DNA of 64,000 nt from Oscheius onirici. Lineage: Eukaryota; Nematoda; Chromadorea; Rhabditida; Rhabditidae. A program made the position numbers and the translations under genes. Position 1 is the stretch's first letter. The number at the start of each line of letters is the position of its first letter. The DNA is taken from NCBI GenBank assembly GCA_932521025.1, contig OW051471.1, positions 1,488,001 to 1,552,000 on the forward strand, read 5' to 3'. Of the stretch, positions 1-11,550 are shown piece after piece. Under the pieces are notes generated by a model. The model was not told the origin of the DNA and did not search any database. It saw nothing but the letters and a program-made list of their open reading frames with translations.

Positions 1-3000
1 CGGAAATATTATTGGAACTGGTCAGTTTGTCTTGTACTCGCCAAAGCTCCGAGCGAAAATAATATTAACAACTTCACAAATGTTTATTCGTTGAATGATC
101 AGGGTTGCTCAAAGTACGAGATCTGCTGGACAGGCTAGGCTGGCGCGATTTGTCAGGCTAGACTACCTTCGTGTACTACCACCCGGGATTGAACTTGCGA
201 TCGCTTTCTTTTTCGATCGCGGGGTGGACATGCTCTTCTCTGATACGCTGCTTTTCTAGGACGGGTGTCACGAATAAACACACCAAAAGTCAGACCTGCC
301 AAAGCTTTGTTCACGACTACTGTAATTTTAGGGTTTTCTCCAAAAATGCTCAATGTTTCACTAGATACATAAAAGAGCACTATCACGAGTTTGTAATCCG
401 TCGATGGGCTGATGTTTCAAAAACAAATTACAGGAATCTTCATCGGCCCGAAAGGAATTCTCGAGCACACGGGATCGGTAGGACTGTCGCTCATTCTCTG
501 GTCTCTCTGTGGCGTCAAGGCCATGTTATCAGCCGTTGTGAGTTCAAAACAAGACTCTTCGTGATTAAAAAAAACATTCAGTGCTTCATCGAACTCGGTA
601 CAAGCATACCAGAGTCGGGAGCTGAGATTGCCTACATTAATTATATGGGATGGTATCCCATCACTTTTTCGCTACTGTGGTTGACGGCGGTGATTCAGGG
701 GTAAGCTCAAAAATTTTTCAGCCAATACGGCTTCCAGATCCTGTAGTGCAGCCGTCGTTTTTCTAACATTTGGACAGTACATTATGCAGACAGTAAATTC
801 ATTAATCTGCATTTCGGAGACGGCTCAAGAGTGGGCAATCAAGCTTTTTGGGTACGGTCTCATGTGTAAGTTGTTTCACAAGTTTAGCATGTAGTCCAGG
901 AGATAATTTATTGCAATTTTCAGAGTGAGGCATTTGTGAAAAATAGATTACTTCTGGAACCGCCAAAACAGTTTTTGGTCTGTTCAAAAAAAAGAAGATT
1001 ACCGTAAGATTTTAGCTCTTCCCTTCGAGACCCACTTAGCATGCAAAAGTTGGATACTCAGTCAACAAATTTGAAAGATACGCAGCGAATGTTAGAATTT
1101 GTTGGCTGAGTATCCAATGTTTATGTGCAAACTGGGTCTCGAAAGGAAGAAATCTTACGGTAATCCTCTTCTTTTTGAACAGACCACGCAAGACTGCTTG
1201 CAGAATCATTGTTTTTGGTCCTCATCTGCCTCACAATAGAACTAAAAAAATGTTTTTGCTTTAGACCGAGATTATACAAACGCTAATTGCAAACCCTTTG
1301 ATCACTTCCATGTATCGCTTAGGATCCAAAGTTTTTGTTTCGATTCGAAACTATGTTAACGTATGCTAGCATGTTTCGTTACTGTCAAGTCCCTTTCGAC
1401 AGAAAAGTATTGTAGTTTTTGTTTCACTCATAAGCTTTACGACTACATGAACAACTATACACGTTCTGGTAACTCTCCTCTCAAAAATAACAAAAAAAAT
1501 TGTTCTGCAAATGTCATACTTTTTCGGGATTCTGTCGTTTAGTTCTCAGTGGCCTTGCAATTAGTAGGAAAACATTAGAGGGGAAATAGAGACTTTTTTG
1601 TAGTTCGGATAAAAACTTTCGGTGACGTGAGTGTTCTTTCGTGTAAATTAAAAATCAAATTTTGTTTCACAGCTTGCTAATGCGATGAAGGATCCAGTCC
1701 TCCTGTGAATTCTAAAGTAAAATTTCAGTCCTTATGAGCGTGGTCAACCTGTACTCTCTACCCAATCTAGCCGGCAGAATCCAAATCTTGTCCATGTTTG
1801 GTAAGATAGCAGCACTTGGACTTATAATCGTCATTGGTCTGTATTGCATCATTGTCAAAGGTTCGTTTTACACACGTTTTTTCATGCTTCTCACAGCTGA
1901 TTATCAATCATTTGTATCCATTTGAAGTTAGTAGAGCTGATGAAGCGAAAAAACCATCAGAACTTTTCCAGAAGTTGAAACGTTTCGCTCAGTACTCATA
2001 TACAGCTTCAAATCTTGTTAGTTATTAGTGTCAAATGGTGTTTTGGTCAAAAAATACAGAACTATCTTTTACGCTCTTTGCAATTGTTAGTCTGGTCTTT
2101 CAAAAACACCTAAAAACTATTCCTACACTTGGTCTCATTGTTAGGCTGTTGTGGTTGCCAACATTTAGCTAGTTTCTTTCAATTTTCGTGTGAATTCAGT
2201 GTCTAAGAGGTTCTTTTACACGCTGAGCTCGATAAAAGCATCAAGAAAGTGAAATAATGAGTGGAAAATAGCTAAAAACGCCAGAATAGCGAGTTTGAGA
2301 AAGTCCGCGCAAAAATTCAAACGAACGGGGCTGCCTGCCGAACTATTACCCTCCATTTCTAGCTGCGAAGCTTTGGCTGAGTATCCAACGTTTACACGCT
2401 GACAACTGGTCTCGCAACTAACAAGGCTAAATTTTCTCAGTACGACCATACGACGACTCTAATCCCCAACGTTTTTCCAGGAGACGTCTCCCAATTCTCC
2501 CCGAAAAGCTCCTTTTCCGGATCCAAATGGAACGTTCAACAGATCATCTTGGCGTTTTACCAGGGCGGTTGGGCATACAGTGGCTATACCACCCTCAATT
2601 TTGGTACTGAAGAGGTAGAACTGAAGAATTTTAGAAAGTTTTTTGAGTTATTTTTCCTACAAAAATCAGTTTTAGAACTTTTCCTATGGCCGTTATTGGC
2701 GGCCTGGGACTCGTCATTTTTGTCTACGTCCTCACAAATGTCGCCTACTATTCAGTCTTGACGCCAGAGGAAATTTTGAAATCTGAGGCTGTGGCTACTG
2801 TAAGTTATCTTCATCGATACCATGTAGACTTTGGCGGGAAAATCAAAAAATATTGTGGGAAAATCGTGAAAAATTAAGAGGGAAAGCAGTTTTTGTCCGC
2901 AATTCTCCGTCCCGACGTACTTTTCGCTTTGCTAGCTTTGGATGCTATTATGCTTTTTCCTAGCCGTTTTTAAAATATGAATTAGCACAATTTTCAGCTC

Positions 3001-6000
3001 TTCATACAGAAAACACTAGGCCAGGGAGCCTCCTACGCTATGCCTGCGCTAGTTGGACTTTTACTGATCGGCACAGTGAATTCCGGAGTTTTCATTTCTA
3101 GCAGGTAATTTTCATGCTAACTACCGTAACCCAAGCAAGCGTAAGTGTTTTCACTTTTTGATCACAGCCGCAGGAACATTGATAGTTTCCTAGACGAGTT
3201 TCTATTCTCCTCGCTTTGAAACTTAGTTTATACTTTTCGTTTTTTTTTTGAAAATTTTCAGCAGGAATGGTTAGATACTGGTTATCGAATGGCGCCATTT
3301 CGAATTATCGCTATGCACCAACTACGGTAATTTTGAGAGACAGCTCGGTCGCTGACAGTCTAAACACTGCACCAAAACCTAGACTACGGTAAGCATCACA
3401 GACTGCATATATTCCGAGTTGGTGCGCAGCTAAAATTTGAACTGGCGTCATGCGATATACGGTATTCATCAGTTCAGTTGAATTAGTATTGGAAAACCAG
3501 TAGCGCAGACCAGCGAAGTAAAAATGTGAAAAAGTGTCACACTCTTATGTTTACGTTGAAACAGTACTCTTTTTTTCTGGGCGTATGTATTTTAGTCTAG
3601 CTATGCCTGCGCTAGTTGGACTTTTACTGATTAGAACAGTGTTCGGGAGTTTTCAATTCTAGCAGGTAATTTTGGAATTTCCGATTTGGGCAAAGCAGTT
3701 TGAAGTCACAAACTTTCACCGTAAGCGAGCAGGAATGCAACAATGATGTAAACTGGAAACTCACAAGAGAATTGATGTATTTTATGCGAAATTGCGTACT
3801 CGATTATGAAAAATCCTGCTGTCTCCACATGTAGGAAGGAAAGTTCCGGTATGTAAACTTGTAGTTTGTAGTCGAAGTTATCGTGGTCCCATTACCAAGT
3901 ATTCCTTCGTTGATAGTTCATACAGTGGTGAAACTTTCATAACCAATTACCCTTCGCTAGAAACTCGAGCTTGGCCTTTTTATTCAATTGTGTTGTAAAA
4001 ACATAGTCCAAACTGGAGTATAAAGTGAGAAAATGCTACGCTCTTATGTTTATCTTGAAACAGTACTCTTTCAATGTATTTGGGTACAGTACTTGTGAAT
4101 CAAGAAGGTATTTTCCCTTTTCTTTTCAGGTTCCTTCTCTGTGGAGCCCGAAAAGGCATGCTACCTACATGCATGGCTCTGGTTCATCCAGAAAATGATA
4201 GTCCGCGAATGGCTATTATTGTTCACGTGAGTTTTTTTCTCATGTTTCACTGTTTCTATATATCCAGAATATTATTAGAAAAAAAAACTCGATAAAGCAT
4301 CTGTTCTGATGAGCTCAAAATGTTTTTAGTTCCACACTTTTTCAGTAGTTTTGGATGTCAAACAAACATCACCGAAGCGACTTTTCTAATAAAAACTTTT
4401 GTACTGGAACGAGAAGCTTCTTTCCTGTTTCAAGCATTCTATATGAGCTAACTGAAATTGCAATGAATGCTGTATCGTCGGCATATTTTGTTGTTGACAC
4501 TCAAAATCTAGTAAAGAACTTTGTGAATTGTGCAGTTTCCTAGTATTTTTTTCGATTGAAAGACGCTACTTTGTGAATCAGTCAACTTCTAAAAAGTTAT
4601 AAAAAGGACTCAAGAATCTGAAATTTCAGACTCTTCTCTGCGCCGGAGCCGCTTTCATCGGGGATACAAGTAAATTGATCAACTACATTTCCATCATAGG
4701 AATGGTTAAAACTTGTATAACTCTCCTTTCCTTGATCATAATCAAAGTGACGAAGGTTCCAGTGGGAAAAGATGCCATTCGGGTAAGTTTTGAATACTGT
4801 AATACCTGAAATAAACCGAAAAAGTGCGCAATTGCGTACACTGACATTTTTTTGGTTCAAGACAGCATTTTTCAGCTTTTTGATGTTCTGCAAAGTTGTA
4901 GCCCTTGATCAGCTTTACAACTTTCCAGAACATAATTTTTGCTAAAAATAATTTTCATAATTTTTGCTAAAACATATAATTGGGACAGAAAATACACAAT
5001 TTTAGGTGCCCCTAATCTTCCCAATAATCGACCTCATCTGGAACATTTGCTTCATCGTCATTCCGTTTTATCAGCACTGGCAGCGATGTGTCATTGGTAT
5101 GGGACTGTTTTTTGGAGGCTGCGGTGAGTTTCTGCTGTAAAACAGGCTGAAAATGGTCTAATTTTAGGTGCCTACTTTATTTTCGTGTACCCGAAAAACA
5201 AGCCGAGGATAATGCTGAAGATTGATGGTGAGTTTTTGAGAAGAAGGAAAAACTTCAATTTTTGAAGGAAAGCAAAAGGAACTTATAGAAAGACGGAAAC
5301 TAAAAAGGGTACAAAAACTGGGAAAGTAGAATATTTGAGGATGATGCGTTCGTATTGCGTACCTCTGTTCATTATCTATAAGCTTCTTTACTGAAACATT
5401 TTTCAGGATCACCATTCACAGACAGTTCAAACAAAAAGAACGACTACCGTAACATGAAATACTTTGGGATCCAATTAGCACACAAAATATTACACTCAGC
5501 CGAGAAAATTGGCTGCATATCCAGTGTTAACTGGGTTCCACAACGAAAGTAATTCGGGTTACGGTAGTCGCTCTTATTTGTGACCAAAGCGATCAAATGG
5601 TTACCAAATTTGTACCCATTGAAAATTTGTTTGCAAGAACTATAAGATGGTTCCATGAAGCACTCAAAACTTCAATTGCTGCCACATTTTCTGATGCTAA
5701 ACGCCTGTAAAAAAACATCTTGTTTCCTTTATAACTGAAGCAGTATACGATAGTCAATAACATTCTGCTGGACATCGAAAATGGCTTGTTCTCAGCTACC
5801 GTAAAAAGGCTAGTTCCTTAGAAAATTACGCTCCAAATAATGGGAAGAAAAGACTTATGGACAATTCCATGGATGTACTTCTGAGATTTCTATGCAAAAT
5901 AACATGAGATTTTTGTTTACTGAATTTTTCGACTCTCATCTCCAATTTAAAGGGACAGTCCCATTATAACCAGATTGGAAACATCTGGAAAGCCCGCGCA

Positions 6001-6918
6001 TTCAAACCTCAAACACCTCAAATATTGCATTTCCGCGTTTTACTCGTTCTGTCATCATTTTCCGACTTCCAATTGTTTTTAATCGATTTGTCGTCGAAAA
6101 TTACGTCTAAAATGAGTGGTGGAACGTCAAAATTAGTGGAAAATGAAAGAAAAACTCGAAACATTGATTTTTGGGCCAAAAACGTAAATTTAGCCTATTT
6201 CGGTTAATTTTCCACCAATTTTAGCATTCCACCACTCATTTTACTCGTAATTTCTGACGAGAAATTGATTAAAAACAAGCAAAAATCGAAAAAAAGTGTA
6301 AAACCTCTAAAAATGCAAAAATGAAATTTGTCGTGGGTCCCGCCACGAAATTGCCTGATTTCCTCTGATCACACGTTCACATTGTTCTTTCCCACGTTCT
6401 TTCCTATTTTGTTCTTTGCTAAGCACAGCAATTTTGATGTCGGAATAGACATAACTGGTGTAAAGTTTGATGCTGAATCGATTAAACATGGTTTGAAAAC
6501 GATAAAACGAGTGCAAATATGCAAGGTCGTGACGGGACCAATGCCGCAGCGGTCAAATGGTCCCGCAGCGGTTTTGGCATAGCCGAAGGTTTCCTTTAAA
6601 TGGGCTATCTATAAATCTATATACAAACTCACCATATAAAATTTCGTTGAAACGTTTGAAAGAGAACGTTTTTACTCGCTTTGTATGCTGATAACATGTT
6701 GCAAACATCAAAAAAAAGCGATTCCTAGCTGACTTTATACAAGCTTGAAACATTTTTCAGATTACGCCACAAGGTTCTTTCAAATTCTCCTTTGGGGAGT
6801 AGTTGACCATGGCCCGGAATATCAGAAAGTGAAGATGGATACAGAATCGACAAATACAACGAATCCAGACGTAGAAGTAAAGGAGAAGAAGCCCATCTTT
6901 ATAATTGAACGTTTCTGA
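1..6918 (+). CDS. LAT/SLC7-type amino acid transporter (light-chain family), 5' end cut by window
   Basis: Multi-pass plasma-membrane amino acid exchanger of the APC superfamily, related to the C. elegans aat genes. Exons: <1-20, 434-537, 582-700, 738-865, 1729-1860, 2481-2637, 2676-2799, 2998-3104, 4130-4226, 4630-4782, 5006-5123, 5168-5227, 6761-6918 (TGA 6916-6918). Every junction keeps phase and gives 491 residues, so only about 30 N-terminal residues are missing. Visible family signatures are GNIIGTGIF (the unwound TM1 substrate-binding glycine motif, split by the first intron), [47 protein letters not shown] and GARKGMLP. A Cys in the external loop after TM3 ([12 protein letters not shown]) lies about where LAT proteins form the disulfide to a 4F2/rBAT-type heavy chain. 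The tail is hydrophilic and rich in K, E and T. Exons and family are clear; which aat paralogue this is cannot be told from sequence alone. Confidence 0.93.
979..1183. repeat. Foldback MITE, family A copy 1
   Basis: About 50-bp inverted ends read TCTGTTCAAAAA.. with ACCGTAAGAT, and the mirror image closes at 1183. The arms contain GAGACCCA and GGATACTCAGYCAAC blocks. It lies in the transporter intron 866-1728. The same design recurs at 5424-5583 and 56297-56500. Confidence 0.75.
3311..3429. repeat. Small inverted-repeat element, GCACCAACT family copy 1
   Basis: The left end CTATGCACCAACT and right end AGTTGGTGCGCAG are inverted. An ACCGTA-type core lies between them. It sits in transporter intron 3105-4129, and two further copies lie at 41583-41889. 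Confidence 0.55.
3601..3671 (+). pseudogene. Decayed duplicate of a transporter exon
   Basis: About 70 bases nearly repeat the 3' half of the functional exon (3038-3110), including the sequence encoding [11 protein letters not shown] and the AGCAG/GTAATT donor. Small changes after LLLI alter the protein and introduce an in-frame TAG. It lies in the intron just downstream of the parent exon. A second shared segment (about 3530-3560 and 4028-4062) suggests a larger local duplication. Confidence 0.75.
4871..4932. repeat. Small hairpin repeat (AAAGTTGTAG family)
   Basis: CAGCTTTTTGATGTTCTGCA faces an inverted TACAACTTTCCAGAACA after a ~20-bp loop. It belongs to a dispersed family with copies at 13291, 24307, 34150, 54580 and inside 59739-60439. 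Located in a transporter intron. Confidence 0.65.
5424..5583. repeat. Foldback MITE, family A copy 2
   Basis: Inverted ends carry GACTACCGTAAC and its complement. The core has the same 'asymmetric GGATACTCAGCC' type blocks as copies 1 and 3. It occupies transporter intron 5228-6760. A preceding TTTTCAG at 5400-5406 could mislead gene finders into reading a MITE-encoded C-terminus; the true last exon starts at 6761. Confidence 0.75.
5947..6382. repeat. TTAA-bounded MITE, copy 1 (3' terminus lost)
   Basis: Begins TTAAAGGGACAGTC. The interior holds an inverted pair of GAGTGGTGGAACG-type blocks and the GTGGGTCCCGCCACG segment shared with copies at 49619-50079, 57003-57460 and 60694-61065. The right TIR is missing. 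It lies within the last transporter intron. Confidence 0.7.
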
Positions 6919-7000
6919 CCAAAGATACTCCAGAACCTTGAAGTTTTCCATAATTGTGATCTCTCCTTTTTTGGCTTCCAAAGCTCATTTTGGTCGGAGA

Positions 7001-7006
7001 AATAAA
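7001..7006 (+). terminator. AATAAA poly(A) signal of the transporter
   Basis: First AATAAA after the transporter stop codon, 83 bases downstream. This implies a short 3'UTR, as is normal in nematodes. Confidence 0.6.
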
Positions 7007-7221
7007 AACAAGTAATTACGGTTCTGAAAAAGGGATCTTGTCTGTCTCATGTCCAATAAACTGTTTCAAGAACTTGCTGTGTGAAACTACTAAACGTAGC
7101 GATAGCGTCTCGCAATCTGCGAAATTGATAAAAGACGAAAAGAATAAACTCTATCAGTCAAGTGTTTGCTATTTCTGTCGCTGCGAACTCTCGAACTATT
7201 TTACTGTTGATTGACAAAAAA

Positions 7222-7345
7222 TCCACTTTAAATTGCTCCCAGGTCTGTGTGTGCGTGTTAGTGTGTCTGTCGGAAGCTTTAATTGGCAATCAAAATGGAG
7301 CAATGTGGGCACAATTAAGGGGAAAGGAGTTAGTGTAACAAGTTT
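7222..7345 (+). repeat. Dispersed repeat shared with 39003-39126
   Basis: From GCTCCCAGGTCT through GTCGGAAGCTTTAATTGGCA to AACAAGTTTAGACAAG it is almost identical to 39003-39126 in the same orientation. A shortened inverted relative of its left end lies near 55765-55805. No coding capacity seen. Confidence 0.75.
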
Positions 7346-7384
7346 AGACAAGTCACTTTTGGGAGACAAACATGTGACTCTGCT

Positions 7385-7640
7385 TTATTTTCAAAACACG
7401 TTGTTCTTATATTATGTAACACTGGCCTAGAAGATGGATTTGCCATATACAAGAGGTACCGATTTATACCGCGTTCTTTTCGAACATCTTCAGGGGCGCC
7501 CATTTTCAGTACTAATTTTGAAGCAAACAGGTCCGCGAAATTAAAATTAAATGGTGGTCCATGTTTCTTCTCTGATTCAATCCATCTTCTAGGGCAGTGT
7601 TACACAATATAAGAACAACATGTTGTCAAAATTTGAGCCA
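7385..7640. repeat. Inverted-repeat element with ~55-bp ends
   Basis: The block with GTTGTTCTTATATTATGTAA and CTAGAAGATGGATT at 7385-7440 recurs inverted at 7575-7640. The interior (7441-7574) shows no coding potential. Confidence 0.6.
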
Positions 7641-8888
7641 GTTTCCTTGTAACCCCAGAGAGTTAGGAGCGATTTACCGACTCCCACCCGTGCGCCAGTA
7701 CAAAATAGACTTTTCGGATGAGCTCCAATTCGAAATTATTTTGTCCTCCAGTTGTGCATACCCAATCAGAGACTCTTTCTGAGCTTCCAGCGTATATATT
7801 GACCAATTCTGTGCATTTTATCTGACAAATTCAGAGGTGAACCTATAATTATGATGCACTCAAAAACAAAATTTTCAAGTAGAGGACTCACTTGTTGAGT
7901 TTGTGCTTTGAAGAATTGGTACCATGGGTTTTTAAACACGAGAAATCCAATAGAATCAAAACCAGAAGCACCAGACATACGCTCGCCGCGCTAGGTCGAA
8001 AAAGAGGGGTGAACCTATAATTATGACGCGCAGTGTATAAGGAAAAAGTAGTAAAAAATTTTAAAAAGTACGGCTGATCATAGGGGAAAAACTTTATTCC
8101 GCATTTTGGCGACTCTTCTCAACTATTAGGAGAAGAGTCCACTTTGTCAATATTGATGATCATCCTCTCACACTCTTGATTTGGCGTCTCTCTCTCTCCA
8201 TTTGTGTGAGAGCGAACAGAGATTGAAGAGGTCGCAGAGAGCCCCTTCTTCCCCGCGCAGATCGCCGACTATTAAGAAAGGCAATGGTCACTATTTTAGT
8301 CTCGAGAGAGTCTTTGGAGGTCACTTTTGACTAACAGCTACGAATTGCTTAGTTTTTCGTACAATTAGTTCCTCTGACTTCCGCACTCTACGACTCTCTG
8401 ATTCTCTGTCTGACTTTCTGTCCCTCTGTCCCCCATTACTCGTTACCCCCAGTGTGTTCAATCAGCTGTAACGGCGGTTGTCTATCATCACACGAGAGGC
8501 AGAGAGCGGCCACCTGATCCTGCCCAATTGTTCCTCCCTAACCTCTGCGTGTAACAGTTGTGTCCAGCCTCACTCAGAGAGGATCTCGCGCGTTTGTTTG
8601 GAGGATGTCCTTCTCCTTTGTAATAATCAGACTGGCAGATGGAACATCCCCTCTCAATTGGCACCAATTTCGGGCCTGAAGGAGAGAGGGATGGCTCTCT
8701 TTCTCTACTTTATAGACTTTTCTCCAATCTTTTTACGTGTTTCTGGACTGAGAATTTCAGACTTTTGAGTCAAGATTGTTTGCTTATCTGAAATCAGGGA
8801 GCAGAAGACCATTGCAGACAGTTCAATGTCTGACATTTATAGTTTTTGAAACATTTCTTTACCCATATGTTTCGGAGAAATCCCTGTT

Positions 8889-9170
8889 ATCCCCCCCCCC
8901 CCACCAAAAAATCCAGCCCCCCACCAATTGGAAAAAGTTCAGGGAGGCCTCCCACTTCGATCAGTTTGACCCCCCAATTGGCGGGGGGTCCAACGGTGGG
9001 GGGGGGGGGGCATATTTAGGATGTCGACGTCCAAGATATGCCCCCCCCCCCCACCGTGGAAATTGGGAGGCGTAAATAAAACCCGGACCTTTCCTATATA
9101 TGCCCCCCACAGAAGTCAAAGAAGCCCCCCCCCCCCCCACCTCATCCTAGTTATGCCCCTCCCCACCAAT
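8889..9170. repeat. C-run array (CCCCCCACC units)
   Basis: Repeated runs of 6-14 C separated by ACC/ATATGCCCCCC units, with one internal G-run segment at 8980-9010. It is paired with a G-run array of opposite polarity at 9716-9822. Confidence 0.8.
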
Positions 9171-9715
9171 TTTTTATCTACAGCAAATTTTCGTTTAAAA
9201 AAGGTTCAGTATGCTTTCTTTGGCTTGCCTAAGCCTAAGCATTTAAGGAAGAAAAATCATCAATTCTAAGAAAATAACAAAGAAAAAGAAGGATACAAAG
9301 TAAAATCAACAAAAATTGGACAGGGATGGAAATATATATAATAATGACTAACCTGGTTTTTTCTTGATTTTATGCCTGAAATGCCCAAAATAATTAGAAA
9401 AAGAAGCCTTTAGCAAAAAATATTGAAAGCGGAAGAAAAGGAAGCAGAAATCTGTGACAAAAAATGCCTGAACATGTTAAGCTTTTTGGCAGATTTTCTC
9501 GCGACAGCAAAAAAAGTTTGTCCTATAATTTTTTTTTCTATTTTCAGCTAAAAAATAATTCCATAGTCTACTTACATTTTTTTTGAACAAAAAGCTAAAA
9601 GAAAACAGCGGAAAAAAGAAACAGATAAATAGGCAGAAGAGGGAAAGAGAGGGAAAAAAATCGAAAAAGGAATCCCTAAAATTTGAAAATTTCGAAAAAC
9701 TTGTAAACAGCGTGC

Positions 9716-9822
9716 ATGGTGGGGGGTTGGACTGACCAAGGTGGGGGGCTGGGTGGGGGCTTCACTGCATAGGTGGGGGGCTAAATCTGTGGGGAGCTTA
9801 ATTGATTTTGGTGGGGGGCATA
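9716..9822. repeat. G-run array, inverted partner of 8889-9170
   Basis: Five or more GGTGGGGGG-like units in about 100 bases, with strong G-quadruplex potential on the plus strand. The reverse complement resembles the C-run array, so both may be the arms of one ~930-bp element. Confidence 0.7.
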
Positions 9823-9837
9823 TCTACGTTATACCGG

Positions 9838-11000
9838 CGCTTTGAGCATAAAATCGCGCGTAGCTCGCATCAACAGCATTTTCAGGTTTCGCGACCAATT
9901 CTATCGGATTCAGCGTAAAAAGTTACCCCTAGAAACATATTTTCAAGAAATTTGGTCGACGAACAAAAAAGTTAGCCGAAATGTTCTGTTTCCAAAACGG
10001 CCGCCGTCCGGCGTCCTGTGTTATGCACTCATTTTTTGACCTACAAGGCTGAAAATTTGGATATCGAGTAACTTTTCCGACCCTACAGGAAGGGTCTTTT
10101 CGTTTTTTGATTTGAGACCCGGATCACACCTCTACGCCCTGCATTTTTGGACTTAGAAATTTTTAAAATCGCTTGGGATGTGCACATCCCAGGTTTTAAA
10201 ATACGTTTTTGCGTTTTAAATTTCGCCTTTTCGACTGGTACTCAAAATTTTTGAACTACGACTTCTGATCTCTATACATGGCCAAATAGAGCTAACTTTG
10301 CCTGTTCTTTTGGTTCCTGAAACAGCTCTCTAGCGCTTTTAGATCGAAAGTTATGACCGAGATATGCAACATCTATGGACCAATCTGATAGTTATTCCGA
10401 GTTTACTCTTTGTTCATACGGACAAAACCCAATGCTTTTAGAAGCGAGGGAGTATTGTAGTTTTCTGTTTGTATCCTGGTCCTGCACAATGGTTCCGGGT
10501 ATACTTAGGTTTGCCGAAGTTCTGGGTATAGGCTTCCCCCGATTCTGATGAAGAAAATCTCGAAAAGTGGTGGGAAATATTGTAACAAAGAACCAAAATA
10601 CCAAAAGCTTGATTGTAAGGGATTGTGAGACATGTAAGGCAAGATCTCTAACCAATGCAGACTCGATCCTTTCTTGGAGTACCTCGACATCAGTACGTTA
10701 AAATTCTGACCGGTCTGGTGTTTGTACAAAAAATGAGCCGGACCGTACTGAAAAATTTGGTTCACACTTTTTGCTAGTGTATGGAGAATCACTATTCGTA
10801 AATTCTATGAATTTTGGCAAAAAGAGAACAATCTGGATCTGTGAAAAAGGCGGATTCTTTGAAGAAGAAGGGATTTGTCTTTGCCCTGAATTTTACTGAC
10901 CGAACAAAAAGAGAACAATACTTTTGTGTGAACTACGCAACTGAACAAAAAGTGAACAATAGCTCTTACAAAAGTCAAATCCTCGTCTTTTCTCATAGGA
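9838..11000. repeat. Composite repeat element, copy 1 (segments A-B-C)
   Basis: Segment A (9838-10140), B (10380-10810) and C (10810-11000) recur together, inverted, at 46140-47300, and A and C without B at 13738-14245. Fragments of protein-like open frames are shared between copies, but they lie on different strands in different segments and match nothing I recognise. I treat it as a non-coding or decayed transposable element. Confidence 0.7.
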
Positions 11001-11284
11001 TCTTTCATTTATTGTTTGTTCCACAAACTATAGAAAAGCGAGGAGAGAGTGCTGTCGAGTTAGGGACAAGAATTGAAAAAGATGTTTTTCATTGGGAGAG
11101 AATCCAGTTGTTTTTCTCCGGTTTCTTCTTCTACTCGTTGTATCCGATATCAACTAGATCCCTTTCCTATCAGTGTGATAAAAACATCGGCAAAATTTCT
11201 GTAACTGGACTCCCGTCACAAACTTTTCAGCCTAATATTCTTTGATTCACAACAGTTTCATGTCACTAAAAATAACGTATCGTT

Positions 11285-11550
11285 GAGCGCTAAACATTGT
11301 TCACTGCTCATTTTTGGCTGTGGGTCAAACGTATTGGGTGTTACAATCAGGTTTTCTGGAGCTGGCAATAAATGAATGATCCTATGAGAAAAGACGAGGA
11401 TTTGACTTTTGTAGGAAATATTGTTCTCTTTTTGTCAGGTTACGCAGTTCAGACAAGTTATTGTTCTCTTTTTGTTCGGTCAGTAAAACGTAGGGCAAAG
11501 AAAAATCCCTTTCTCTTCAAAGAATCCACTTTTTCACAGATCCAGATCAA
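11285..11550. repeat. Composite repeat, partial copy containing segment C
   Basis: Starts GCGCTAAACATTGTTCACT and runs through AGAAAAGACGAGGATTTGAC into an inverted segment C. The same left part is at 46050-46165. It lies about 300 bases from copy 1 in opposite orientation. Confidence 0.65.

Noticed and set aside
5405-5550. Reading the transporter C-terminus into the exon-like stretch after TTTTCAG at 5400-5406
   Set aside because: The extra codons come from a foldback MITE. The exon at 6761-6918 joins in phase and gives the family-like [18 protein letters not shown] ending.
8478-9075. Two ~97-codon open frames in the intergenic region
   Set aside because: One is CT-rich low complexity, the other runs through C-run repeats.
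10814-11245. 143-codon open frame upstream of magi-1
   Set aside because: Its first third is repeat segment C, which is present several times and in both orientations. The rest is unique and unsupported.
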